Positions 43,383 through 51,627 of a DNA stretch of 64,000 nt are shown here, piece after piece. Positions within the stretch are counted from its first letter, which is position 1; each line of letters begins with the position of its first letter. A model generated the notes under the pieces. It ran no database searches and was not told the DNA's origin. It was given only the letters and a program-made list of their open reading frames with translations. This DNA comes from Paraflavisolibacter caeni (GTDB lineage Bacteria; Bacteroidota; Bacteroidia; Chitinophagales; Chitinophagaceae). Both the position numbers and the translations under genes were made by a program. The DNA lies in NCBI RefSeq assembly GCF_025628885.1, contig NZ_JAOTIF010000002.1:124001-188000 (forward strand), read 5' to 3'.

Positions 43383-44220
43383 TCACTTTTTGTTTGGAGG
43401 TGCCGAGGCCATCGATACCCAGCTCTACTACGTCTCCTGGTTGCAAATACACCTGGGGATTGAAGCCCAGCCCTACACCTGCTGGTGTACCGGTAGAGAT
43501 CATGTCTCCAGGTAAAAGGGTCATAAAGCGGCTCACATAAGAGATCAGGAATGGTATTTTGAAAATGAGGTTGGCGGTGGTGCCATCCTGCATCATCTTC
43601 CCATTCAAGGACAGCCACAGGCGCAGGTTGTCCACATCCGCGATCTCCTCTTTGGTGGCCAGAAATGGTCCTACCGGTGCAAAGGTGTCGCAGCCCTTAC
43701 CCTTATCCCAAGTGCCATTTCTTTCTAGTTGGAATTCCCTTTCACTGACATCATTATGCAGTGCATAACCAGCCACATAGTCCATAGCCTCTGCTTCTTC
43801 CACATAGCTGGCCTTTTTGCCTATGACAACCGCCAATTCCACTTCCCAGTCTGTTTTTTGGGAGTCCCTGGGGATCATCACCTCATCATTGGGACCTATC
43901 AAAGCGGTAGTCGACTTCATGAATATTACGGGTTCTGCAGGTATGGTAGCGCCGGTTTCTTTGGCGTGATCAGCATAGTTGAGGCCAATACAAACAATCT
44001 TGGAAGGACGGGCAATAGGACTGCCTAAACGTTCGTCTGCCGATACCTTGGGAAGTTTTCCCTTATTGGATTCCACAAATTGTTGCAGGCGCTTCAGTCC
44101 GTCATTTTCAAAGAACTGTTCATTGTAGTCTTCTCCGAAAGCGGATACGTCATAGATATTATTGTCAATTATCACTCCTGACTTTTCTTTGCCAACTGCA
44201 CCGAAACGAATAAGTTTCAT
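43366..44220 (-). CDS. Fumarylacetoacetate hydrolase-family protein, probable 2,4-diketo-3-deoxy-L-fuconate hydrolase
   Basis: 284-residue FAH-fold enzyme that would cleave the diketo acid to pyruvate and lactate. Motifs: KIVCIGLNYADHAKETG, VIFMKSTTALIGPNDEV, WEVELAVVIGKKA (metal-binding glutamates), NDVSEREFQ, GKGCDTFAPVGPFL and the C-terminal GTPAGVGLGFNPQVYLQPGDVVELGIDGLG. The neighbours are two SDRs and a lactonase. It overlaps the lactonase frame by 17 bases if the TTG start of that gene is real. Confidence 0.85.
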   Translation of the reverse strand: MKLIRFGAVGKEKSGVIIDNNIYDVSAFGEDYNEQFFENDGLKRLQQFVESNKGKLPKVSADERLGSPIARPSKIVCIGLNYADHAKETGATIPAEPVIFMKSTTALIGPNDEVMIPRDSQKTDWEVELAVVIGKKASYVEEAEAMDYVAGYALHNDVSEREFQLERNGTWDKGKGCDTFAPVGPFLATKEEIADVDNLRLWLSLNGKMMQDGTTANLIFKIPFLISYVSRFMTLLPGDMISTGTPAGVGLGFNPQVYLQPGDVVELGIDGLGTSKQKVIAFTK

Positions 44221-44253
44221 AGTAATGATTTAATAGTAGAGGTTTATGGTTTA

Positions 44254-45018
44254 TTAATTATTCAGTTTTATAAATCCGCCATCAATGGGGTAATCACAGC
44301 CGGTGATGAAAGAGGCTTCATCAGAACAGAGATAGAGAATGAGGCCAGCAATCTCTTCAGGGTTGGCCATACGGCCAATGGGTTGTGTTTTAGACAGTTT
44401 TTCAAACATTTCTGCTTCCTTGCCGGGATAGTTTTTTTGCAAGAAGCCATCCACAAAGGGGGTATGCACCCGGGCAGGGGAAATGCAGTTGCAGCGGATG
44501 CCCTCAGTGATATAATCTTTAGCAACCGAGAGCGTCATGGCAGCCACCGCTCCCTTACTCATCGAATAGGCAAAGCGGTCGGGAATGCCGACATTGTTGG
44601 CTATGGAAGCCATGTTGAGGATCACTCCTTCTCCCTTTTGTTTCATCAGGGGCAGGGCCTCATGCAAACAATTATAGATGCCTTTTACATTGACCTGGAA
44701 TACCCGGTCAAAGTCTTCTTCCGAAGTGGTATCGCACTTGCCAATATGGGAGATGCCGGCACTGTTGACAAGGATGTCAATAGTGCCAATGCTTTCAAAA
44801 ACTGATTTAACAGATGCTTGTTTAGTGACATCACAGGTGTGGGCTTTCCCGGATCCTCCATCGGCCAGGATCTCTTCCTGGGTGTCTTTGAGGGCGTCTT
44901 CATTCAGGTCGATGATGTGTACCTGGGCACCCTGGCGGGCAAACAGGATAGCTGTGGCTTTGCCGATACCACTGCCGGCACCAGTGATCACAGCAGTCTT
45001 ATTGTGGAGAAAAAACAT
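44254..45018 (-). CDS. SDR oxidoreductase, probable 2-keto-3-deoxy-L-fuconate dehydrogenase
   Basis: Short-chain dehydrogenase of about 254 residues, first gene of the fucose cluster. Start at the ATG at 45018 (MFFLHNKTAVITG). NAD-binding TGAGSGIGKA, acidic residue in HIIDLNEDA (prefers NAD), NSAG, catalytic Tyr and Lys in YSMSKGAVAAM. RCNCISPARVHTPFVDGFLQKNYPGKEAEMFEKLS resembles known 2-keto-3-deoxy-L-fuconate 4-dehydrogenases. It would make the substrate of the FAH-family hydrolase that follows it. Confidence 0.83.
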   Translation of the reverse strand: MFFLHNKTAVITGAGSGIGKATAILFARQGAQVHIIDLNEDALKDTQEEILADGGSGKAHTCDVTKQASVKSVFESIGTIDILVNSAGISHIGKCDTTSEEDFDRVFQVNVKGIYNCLHEALPLMKQKGEGVILNMASIANNVGIPDRFAYSMSKGAVAAMTLSVAKDYITEGIRCNCISPARVHTPFVDGFLQKNYPGKEAEMFEKLSKTQPIGRMANPEEIAGLILYLCSDEASFITGCDYPIDGGFIKLNN

Positions 45019-45042
45019 GGCTTGTAATTCGTTTAAATCGTT

Positions 45043-45050
45043 CAAAATTA
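45043..45050 (-). promoter_or_regulatory. -7 box TAATTTTG before the fucose cluster
   Basis: Exact TAnnTTTG match on the minus strand, 24 bases before the ATG at 45018. It is the likely promoter for the five minus-strand genes down to 40527. Confidence 0.5.
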
Positions 45051-45223
45051 TTCGTAAAAATGACAGTGTGCCCTTTTTTTATAAAAACAATTGATTCTTT
45101 TGGTGTTTGCGAGTTTATGGATAGACGGATAAGGGGTTAGGAAGATGATAAATGAAGGAGTAGATATTAGATACTGGGATAATAGGATATTGGGGTATTG
45201 ATTTTGTGAAAAATGGTTTTCTA

Positions 45224-45300
45224 GACTCAAGTACGGCTATAGTACGGCTAAGGTACGGCTCAAGTACGGCTAAGGTATTGATTAAGGGTCAAGAGTTAGG
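45224..45300. repeat. 11-bp-periodic repeat array, region 2 block a
   Basis: Seven 11-base units: GACTCAAGTAC, GGCTATAGTAC, GGCTAAGGTAC, GGCTCAAGTAC, GGCTAAGGTAT, then two more diverged ones. Bases 45241-45269 match 35567-35595 in reverse complement with one difference in 29. Confidence 0.75.
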
Positions 45301-45325
45301 GGAGCAGAGAGGGGTCAAATTCTAT

Positions 45326-45391
45326 TTCGTGCACTAAGTGTACTTGAAGTATGCTTGATCTATACACTATCCCTACTTAAGGTAGGTTGAA
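45326..45391. repeat. 11-bp-periodic repeat array, region 2 block b
   Basis: Six units: TTCGTGCACTA, AGTGTACTTGA, AGTATGCTTGA, TCTATACACTA, TCCCTACTTAA, GGTAGGTTGAA. Bases 45347-45364 are the exact reverse complement of 35524-35541 (18 of 18). Confidence 0.7.
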
Positions 45392-45602
45392 GAGAGGAGA
45401 TTAGGGGGATCGTAGGGCGTAGATATATGGTCAATACGATGTTGGATAGGGGTAGTATAGGACTGCTTGAGTAGTTTGTAAGTGATTGATTTGCTGTGAG
45501 TTGTATGTAGTATTGCTGTAGGCGGAAGGTAGAAGGAGGGTTGAGTGGCGTAAAAATCAGTTTACGCAAAATTGTGTTTGTATGGGGCTGGTGTGAAATA
45601 AT

Positions 45603-45639
45603 AAAAAGGGGTTGATTCTTTTTGAATCAACCCCTTTTT
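45603..45639. terminator. Intrinsic terminator downstream of porV
   Basis: A 16-bp perfect stem (AAAAAGGGGTTGATTC and complement) with a 5-base loop, 28 bases past the porV stop on the minus strand. The A/T-run ends make it functional in both directions. Confidence 0.85.
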
Positions 45640-45666
45640 ATATTAATTATAAAAGTTCATTGGAAT

Positions 45667-46809
45667 TTATTCTTCGCTGCCTCCGTCCAGGTCAAATGCC
45701 AAGGAAAAGCGTAACGTATTGGCTAGAGGGTTTTGGTTGACGCCAGAACCGGTTGGAGCCAGGTACGAGAAATTCAGATTGAAGACGTTGTAACGTAAAC
45801 CAACGCCAGCTGTCAAGTAGCGACGGTTTCCTTTGTCTTTATCTTCATAGAAATAACCTGCACGAAGGGCAAATTGGTTGTTATACCAGTATTCACCGCC
45901 TATTGAAAACTGGAGCTCTTGCAGTTCTTCCGAAAAACCGCCTGGTGCATCGGCAAATGAAGTAAACCAACTGCTCACTACACTTTTATTGCGGTATTCA
46001 TCATATTGAGCAGGATCTAAAGGGGGCGTCGGTACCATTAATTTATTCATTTCCAATCCAAAGCTGATCTTGTTACTTTCATCCATCACTTTAGTATAAT
46101 TGGTACCTATACTGAAGTTGGCTGGAATGTAATCTTTCTGATCGGCGTTGTTTGTATAGCCAATTTTAGTACCCAGATTGGTAAAAGCAGTACCCATAGA
46201 CCATCCTTGTCCTGCTTCATCCTGAGCATTGAAATAAAATCCCAGGTCGGCAGCAACGGCATTACCAGCTTTATATGTAGAGCCACTGCTTGCAACGCCA
46301 GAAACCAGGTCAGAATTGATATATTTTACACCGATTCCAATGCCTATATAATCTGATAGTTTCCTGGAATAGCCTACGTCAACGCCAAATTCACGCGGAC
46401 GGCCCTCTCCAACAGGTTCGCCAGACGTCCCGGTAAACTGGATGTTACCTAAGTTGAAATAGCGGAAAGAGGCGGACAATGCCTGGAGCTCGTCTAATTT
46501 GTAAAAACCGGACGCTGCAGCAAGGTAAACGTCGTTTACGATGCTTTTAAGCCATGGTGTATATGATACATTAATACCACTGTTAGTGGGGTTAAAAGGA
46601 ACTTTGCCCACATTGAAAAAAGAAGAACTCGCATCGGGGTCTGTTGCTACCCCAAGGTCACCCATGCCGCCTGAGCGGGCATCAGGTGAAATTCTTAGAA
46701 AGGGAACAGCAGTCGTTACGATATTTATTTTGTCTTGAGCATAGAGTGACGGAACAGCTGTAATTAAAAGTATAAATGCAGTTGTGATCTTCAGTGCAAA
46801 TGCCTTCAT
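45667..46809 (-). CDS. porV: Type IX secretion outer-membrane protein PorV
   Basis: FadL-like barrel that works with the sortase PorU to release and attach type IX cargo proteins. The 380-residue protein has a signal peptide (to LYAQ), the conserved TAVPFLRISPDARSGGMGDLGVATDPDASSSFFNVGK region split over residues 33-70, and a C-terminal barrel ending RFSLAFDL. It is divergent from gldJ, as part of the porV-gldJ-murF neighbourhood known from other Bacteroidota. PorU, which commonly lies between porV and gldJ, is absent here. Confidence 0.93.
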   Translation of the reverse strand: MKAFALKITTAFILLITAVPSLYAQDKINIVTTAVPFLRISPDARSGGMGDLGVATDPDASSSFFNVGKVPFNPTNSGINVSYTPWLKSIVNDVYLAAASGFYKLDELQALSASFRYFNLGNIQFTGTSGEPVGEGRPREFGVDVGYSRKLSDYIGIGIGVKYINSDLVSGVASSGSTYKAGNAVAADLGFYFNAQDEAGQGWSMGTAFTNLGTKIGYTNNADQKDYIPANFSIGTNYTKVMDESNKISFGLEMNKLMVPTPPLDPAQYDEYRNKSVVSSWFTSFADAPGGFSEELQELQFSIGGEYWYNNQFALRAGYFYEDKDKGNRRYLTAGVGLRYNVFNLNFSYLAPTGSGVNQNPLANTLRFSLAFDLDGGSEE

Positions 46810-47180
46810 GTTAAAATTTAAGATTGTGTGCGAAATTATTGAGTTTTGGTTTATATGGTAAGGATTTTTAAGGTATAATTTAAAGCGGTGCAGTCGGTTT
46901 AATGTTTACTCCTGCCCAGCCGCAGTTCTGGATTTTTATTGATTTCCTATCAAACGCTTTTTGGGGCTCTTTATTGCGGGGAGATTAAAACAAAGTGGTA
47001 AGTGTTTTTCTTATATATTATTTCTTTTAACAAACTTGTAAACCCATTATTTTCGCAACTGTGCCCAATTTTTCAAAAACGGATCACAATAATTCATTTT
47101 TGTCTTCGTTTATGTAATTCGAAAACTGGGTCCGAGCGCAACCATTTATATGTGTCTCATAGAATGCAAATTTTTTAAAC
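46810..47180. other. Divergent porV-gldJ promoter region
   Basis: 371 AT-rich bases. The minus strand has TAATTTCG at 46831-46838, 21 bases before the porV start, and the plus strand has TATTTTCG at 47048-47055. Both differ from the TAnnTTTG consensus by one base at the same position. No ORF of interest is seen. Confidence 0.45.
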
Positions 47181-48731
47181 ATGCAAGTGAAAAATTTTTT
47201 AATCCTCTTATCCTCAGCTGTTCTTCTGGCATCCTGTAAGAACGGTGGCTTATTTGCCAAAAAGAAAGAGAAGTCAGAAGTTACCGGCTGGAACTATAAC
47301 GACAAAAACCAAGGTGGTTTCCAGGTTGCTAAATCCAGAGATCAGGCAACTGGCCCCGGTTTGGTGTTTGTACAAGGCGGTACATTTACTATGGGACAAA
47401 CAGAAGAAGATGTAATGGGCGATTGGAACAATATTCCACGCCGGGTTACAGTACCTTCTTTTTATATTGACCGTACGGAAGTTGCCAACGTACACTATAG
47501 AGAATATATTTACTGGCTGACAAGGGTTTTTGATCCTGAGGCTGACGAAAACAATAAAAAAATTATCGATGCGGCTTTACCGGATACACTGGTTTGGCGA
47601 AGCGAGTTGAGTTATAATGAGCCTTTGGTTGAATACTATTTCCGTCACCCAGGCTTCAATGACTACCCGGTAGTGGGTGTTTCCTGGAGGCAAGCATATG
47701 ATTTCTGTCTTTGGAGAAGCGACCGCGTAAATGAAGGTGTTCTCATGGATAAAGGCTTTGTTGCTCCCCAGAGCATACAAGGTCAGCAGCAGGAAAATAA
47801 CTTTACAACAAAGTCTTACCTGTTAGGTTTATATCAGGCACAACCGGGCAAAGGTGCCCGTTCTAAAAAGAACCCGTTGAAAACTCCTCAGGGAACTCCT
47901 CGTACCAACGTAACTTTTGAGGATGGTATCTTAATGCCAGATTACCGCCTGCCTTTTGAAGCAGAATGGGAATATGCCGCTTATGGTTACATCAACAATA
48001 ATCCACGTCCTTCACTTAAAGAAGGAAAGCGTGGTGAAGAGTTGATCACTCAAAAGCAAGTATTTCCATGGTCTCACAATCCTAACGGTTTGCGTGATAC
48101 CAAACATGGCAGCTGGCAAGGTCAGTTCCTGGCCAACTTCAAAAGAGGTTCAGGTGATAATGCCGGTGTGGCTGGTGGTTTGAACGACCGTGCCATTTAT
48201 ACGGCTCCTGTAAAATCTTTCTATCCTAATGGTTTTGGCGTATACAATATGGCCGGTAACGTAAGCGAGTGGGTATATGATGTTTACCGCCCGCTGACAA
48301 ACCTGGATGCGGATGACGTAGCTCCTGTTCGTGGTAACAAATTCATGAAAATGTACAAAAACGAAAGCGGAGAAGCTGAAGTGGATAGCACCGGCCGTGT
48401 GAAAATGACCGAAGTGACCGACGCAGAAAGCCGCAACCGCCGCAACTATCAACGTGGTAATGTCATCAACTTCCTGGATGGTGATAGCTTGTCTTTGGCA
48501 TCTTATGGATATGGTCAAACTACATTGGTGAGCGATAAATCAAGAGTATTCAAAGGTGGTAGCTGGAACGACCGCGCTTACTGGCTGAGCCCTGGTACTC
48601 GTCGCTACCTGGAAGAAGATCAGGCCAGCAGCACCATTGGTTTCCGTTGCGCAATGGACCGCATGGGTAGCCCTGAAGGTAACAAGAGAAAAACTGGTAA
48701 CTTCTGGAAAACCAGAAAACAAACAAGATAA
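47181..48731 (+). CDS. gldJ: Gliding motility/type IX secretion lipoprotein GldJ
   Basis: Outer-membrane lipoprotein of the SUMF1/formylglycine-generating-enzyme fold, needed with GldK and GldN for type IX secretion and gliding. The 516-residue protein has lipobox LLASC near residue 18. SUMF1-like motifs: FVQGGTFTMGQTEEDVMGDW, VPSFYIDRTEVANVHYREYIYW, YPVVGVSWRQAYDFCLWRS, RLPFEAEWEYAAYG, NMAGNVSEWVYDVYR and GGSWNDRAYWLSPGTRR. GldK is similar; the call of GldJ rests on length and on murF and porV as neighbours. A very strong terminator follows. Confidence 0.87.
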   Translation: MQVKNFLILLSSAVLLASCKNGGLFAKKKEKSEVTGWNYNDKNQGGFQVAKSRDQATGPGLVFVQGGTFTMGQTEEDVMGDWNNIPRRVTVPSFYIDRTEVANVHYREYIYWLTRVFDPEADENNKKIIDAALPDTLVWRSELSYNEPLVEYYFRHPGFNDYPVVGVSWRQAYDFCLWRSDRVNEGVLMDKGFVAPQSIQGQQQENNFTTKSYLLGLYQAQPGKGARSKKNPLKTPQGTPRTNVTFEDGILMPDYRLPFEAEWEYAAYGYINNNPRPSLKEGKRGEELITQKQVFPWSHNPNGLRDTKHGSWQGQFLANFKRGSGDNAGVAGGLNDRAIYTAPVKSFYPNGFGVYNMAGNVSEWVYDVYRPLTNLDADDVAPVRGNKFMKMYKNESGEAEVDSTGRVKMTEVTDAESRNRRNYQRGNVINFLDGDSLSLASYGYGQTTLVSDKSRVFKGGSWNDRAYWLSPGTRRYLEEDQASSTIGFRCAMDRMGSPEGNKRKTGNFWKTRKQTR

Positions 48732-48738
48732 TCGCTGG

Positions 48739-48787
48739 TTCAGCAATAAAAAAGCCCTCTGCACAAGAGGGCTTTTTTATTGCTGAA
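48739..48787 (+). terminator. Intrinsic terminator after gldJ
   Basis: A 22-bp perfect stem closing on a 5-base loop (GCACA), containing AAAAAAGCCCTCT and its complement AGAGGGCTTTTTT. Among the strongest terminators in the window. Confidence 0.9.
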
Positions 48788-48817
48788 TAAAGACAAACAA
48801 CAGGTTGTTAACTTAAA

Positions 48818-48846
48818 TTGATTCGTCATTCGAAACATTATTTTTG
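48818..48846 (+). promoter_or_regulatory. Promoter four bases before murF
   Basis: TTG at 48818-48820 and TATTTTTG at 48839-48846 with an 18-base gap. CCAG separates the -7 box from the ATG at 48851, so the mRNA should be leaderless or nearly so. An ATTCGTCATTCG repeat fills the gap between the two elements. Confidence 0.6.
48821..48834. repeat. ATTCGTCATTCG intergenic repeat, copy 4 (short)
   Basis: ATTCGTCATTCGAA, lying between the TTG and -7 elements of the murF promoter. Confidence 0.5.
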
Positions 48847-48850
48847 CCAG

Positions 48851-50131
48851 ATGAACGTCGAACAACTTTATTCCATTTACCTCCAGCATCCATCCGTACA
48901 AACCGACACCCGGAAATTAGGTCAGGGCGACCTATTCTTTGCTTTAAAGGGGCCCAGCTTCAATGGTAATCAGTTTGCTGCAAAAGCTATTGAGAGTGGA
49001 GCAGCTTATGCCATTATTGACGATGTGGCTTTTGAAGTTCCTGGGAGAACAATATTGGTACAAGATGTTTTACAGACATTGCAACAATTGGCCAAATATC
49101 ACAGGCAACAGCTCTCTATCCCATTTTTAGCCATTACCGGCAGCAATGGCAAAACAACAACCAAAGAGTTGATACATGCCACTCTTTCCAGCACATACAA
49201 GACCTATACTACTGAGGGTAACCTGAATAATCATATTGGTGTTCCTCTTACTATCTTAAAGATCAGAATGGATGCAGAAATGGCTATTATTGAAATGGGC
49301 GCAAACCACCTTGGTGAAATAGCTTCCTATTGTGACATCGCATTGCCAACACACGGATTGATTACCAATTGCGGCAAAGCCCACCTGGAAGGATTTGGAG
49401 GAGAAGAAGGGGTTCGTAAAGGCAAGGGAGAGCTTTATGATTTTTTGAGAGATCACCAAGGTACAGCATTCGTGATGTGGGACTATACCTATCTGCGAGA
49501 GATGAGTAAAGGGATTCCACGAATTATTCAATATGGAACAGAGGAGGGCGATGTGATCGGGAACCTATTGGATAGTGATCCTTTCCTGTCTGTTCAATTC
49601 AATAAAGGTTTTTCGGGCAGCATACAAACTCAATTAGTTGGCAGTTACAATTTACCTAATGTGTTGGCCGCAGTAGCAGTTGGCCGGTTTTTCAATGTTG
49701 CCGAAGAAAGTATCAGGCAAGCTATTGAAGGTTATGTTCCGTCCAACAGCCGTTCACAACTGATGCTTAAAGGATCCAACAAGATCATTCTGGATGCCTA
49801 TAATGCCAATCCTAGTAGCATGAAGGCTGCTATTGATAACTTCTCGAAAACAGATGGCGACAATAAGGTGCTGGTGTTGGGAGCAATGGCTGAACTTGGC
49901 GCAGAAAGTATCCAGGAGCATCAAACATTAATAGAAGAGATCGGGAAACAAGCCTGGAAAGAGGTCATCCTGGTAGGAGGAGATTTTTTAAAACTGCAAC
50001 ATCCTTACCGTTCATTTCAATCTTCAATTGAGGCCGGGCAATGGTTTAAAGAACAAAATGTACAGGATTCTTATTTATTAATTAAAGGATCGAGAAGTGC
50101 ACAAATGGAAAAAGTATTGGAATACCTCTAA
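48851..50131 (+). CDS. murF: UDP-N-acetylmuramoyl-tripeptide:D-alanyl-D-alanine ligase
   Basis: Adds the D-Ala-D-Ala dipeptide to the peptidoglycan precursor. Start at 48851 (MNVEQLYSIYLQHPSVQTDTRKL); the open frame upstream is promoter. The 426-residue protein has VQTDTRKLGQGDLFFALKG, the ATP loop ITGSNGKTTTKELI, EGNLNNHIGVPLTIL, EMGANHLGEIASYC, NCGKAHLEGFGGEEGVRKGKGELYDFL and LDAYNANPSSMKAAIDNF, all diagnostic. It follows gldJ, as in other Bacteroidota. Confidence 0.95.
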   Translation: MNVEQLYSIYLQHPSVQTDTRKLGQGDLFFALKGPSFNGNQFAAKAIESGAAYAIIDDVAFEVPGRTILVQDVLQTLQQLAKYHRQQLSIPFLAITGSNGKTTTKELIHATLSSTYKTYTTEGNLNNHIGVPLTILKIRMDAEMAIIEMGANHLGEIASYCDIALPTHGLITNCGKAHLEGFGGEEGVRKGKGELYDFLRDHQGTAFVMWDYTYLREMSKGIPRIIQYGTEEGDVIGNLLDSDPFLSVQFNKGFSGSIQTQLVGSYNLPNVLAAVAVGRFFNVAEESIRQAIEGYVPSNSRSQLMLKGSNKIILDAYNANPSSMKAAIDNFSKTDGDNKVLVLGAMAELGAESIQEHQTLIEEIGKQAWKEVILVGGDFLKLQHPYRSFQSSIEAGQWFKEQNVQDSYLLIKGSRSAQMEKVLEYL

Positions 50132-50210
50132 CTTTTAATCATATTTCAGCTGTTTTTAATCATAAAATCCAAATATCAAATTTCCATACCTTTCCCGATA
50201 CTCTTAATTT

Positions 50211-50669
50211 ATGGAACATCAAAAAACACATAAGCGCGGGTATCTGGCTACAGTTTTGGGCTGTTACTGCCCAAGGTGCAGGGAAGGTAAATTGTTCAGG
50301 AATCCTTTATCTGCAAAAATCACAAAGAACATGGAAATGCATGAGCGGTGCCCTGTATGCGGTCAGCGCACAGAAATAGAAGTGGGCTTTTATTATGGTA
50401 CTGGTTATGCCAGTTATGCGCTTGCGTTGATATTTAGTGGAGTGTTCTTTTTTGTCTGGTGGTTGCTCATTGGGTTTTCATTTAATGATCATCGTTTTTT
50501 ATGGTGGCTCTTTATCAATGCGATTGTCCTGGTTTTATTGCAACCATGGGTAATGAGGGTATCTCGAAGTCTTTGGATCTCCTGGTTCGTTCATTATAAT
50601 CCACATTGGAAAGAGCATGAGCCTAACAACTACGAGCGGATAGTGGAAGAACAAATGAATAATTGGTAA
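50211..50669 (+). CDS. DUF983 membrane protein with zinc-ribbon-like cysteines
   Basis: 152-residue protein. N-terminal cysteine pairs (GCYCPRCREGKLF and RCPVCGQRTE) can form a small zinc-binding unit, followed by two membrane helices (ASYALALIFSGVFFFVWWLLI and FLWWLFINAIVLVLLQPWVMRV). This is the DUF983 pattern. The conserved block FYYGTGYASYA links the two parts. Function unknown; in some phyla relatives lie near cytochrome oxidase genes, and a cytochrome c gene follows here. Confidence 0.85.
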   Translation: MEHQKTHKRGYLATVLGCYCPRCREGKLFRNPLSAKITKNMEMHERCPVCGQRTEIEVGFYYGTGYASYALALIFSGVFFFVWWLLIGFSFNDHRFLWWLFINAIVLVLLQPWVMRVSRSLWISWFVHYNPHWKEHEPNNYERIVEEQMNNW

Positions 50670-50825
50670 CAGTAAAAATTATGTCCTGCTTAGTGGTATG
50701 TCAAGTGGTCAAATTTGTTTGAGGTATGACAAAAATCATCTTTTCGTCTGCATTTAGTAAGGTTTTAACAAGTTTCTGATTTCCAAATTTGCATCAGAAA
50801 CAAGTTAAAGAAAACGAAAGACAAA

Positions 50826-51353
50826 ATGAGAACGAAAACCACCTTGCTTGCCGCGATTTTACTTATTTCATCTACAATATGGGCAAAACCAACACCCGAA
50901 GAAGGTAAAACGATCTTCAGTACACGCTGTGCTGGGTGTCATAATGTAAATAAAGTTCTTACGGGACCAGCTTTGGCTGGTGTTGACCAGAGGCATACCA
51001 TAGAATGGATTGTGAACTTTGTTCATTCGTCACAAACCGTGGTAAAGAGTGGAGATAAAGCTGCTGTTGCTCTGTTTGAGAAATTTAACCGTATTCCGAT
51101 GCCCGACCACCCTGACCTTACAGATGATAACATTAAAAGTATTGTTGAATATATAAAGAGTGAAAGTGCTGGTGCGGCTAAACAAGCCGTTGCGGTGAAA
51201 GATGTTGATAAGCCTTCCGAGTCTCTTTCATCTTTTTTCAGTCCGGGGATTATCTTGACTTTTGTTGTGCTGTTTGCTTTGTTGGTTACTACGATTCTTT
51301 TTGCAGTGCGTGTAAAAAGTCTCGAGCGTGAAATCCTCAAAAAGAAAGGATAA
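50826..51353 (+). CDS. Membrane-anchored monohaem cytochrome c
   Basis: 175-residue electron carrier with a signal peptide (to IWA), one c-type haem site CAGCH at residues 35-39, and a likely distal Met ligand in RIPMPDH. A single membrane helix near the C-terminus (SPGIILTFVVLFALLVTTILFAV) anchors it, leaving the haem domain in the periplasm. Acidic/Ser/Ala linker between. It may serve a quinol:cytochrome c reductase or oxidase, but no such genes are nearby. Confidence 0.88.
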   Translation: MRTKTTLLAAILLISSTIWAKPTPEEGKTIFSTRCAGCHNVNKVLTGPALAGVDQRHTIEWIVNFVHSSQTVVKSGDKAAVALFEKFNRIPMPDHPDLTDDNIKSIVEYIKSESAGAAKQAVAVKDVDKPSESLSSFFSPGIILTFVVLFALLVTTILFAVRVKSLEREILKKKG

Positions 51354-51576
51354 GCTCCAAAACTATCTAAGTTCCAGATATGCAAAGAATCATGTATCTG
51401 CATCTTAGAAAATAACAAGATCATTAATATAGTATTTGTCAATATAGAATATATCAATCTAAAATATAAGCCACATCAATCGATGTCGCATTGTTTAAGC
51501 GAACATTGATTTTATCAGGAAGATAAAGTGGCAGACATTACTAATTGCTTTATCGTTGGTTTTCGTTTCAATGGCG

Positions 51577-51604
51577 GCGCCCCTTTCCAGGGGTGCTTTT
51601 TTTT
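51577..51604 (+). terminator. Intrinsic terminator upstream of trmD
   Basis: An 8-bp GC-rich stem (GCGCCCCT with AGGGGTGC, one G-U pair), TTCC loop, followed by at least eight Ts. It lies 224 bases after the cytochrome c stop and only 11 bases before the trmD promoter box. Confidence 0.8.
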
Positions 51605-51615
51605 GTTAGTAAGTT

Positions 51616-51623
51616 TATCTTTG
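51616..51623 (+). promoter_or_regulatory. -7 box TATCTTTG four bases before trmD
   Basis: Exact TAnnTTTG match; TTCC separates it from the ATG at 51628, so the transcript should begin at or next to the start codon. Confidence 0.6.
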
Positions 51624-51627
51624 TTCC

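Larger units (their letters stand above)
45046..45666. other. Long intergenic region with 11-bp repeats and terminator
   Basis: About 620 bases without a credible gene. It carries the fucose-cluster promoter at its left end, two blocks of 11-bp units (45224-45300 and 45326-45391), a small GCGTAAA hairpin (45548-45567) and the porV terminator (45603-45639). Short open frames on the minus strand are low-complexity. Confidence 0.7.
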
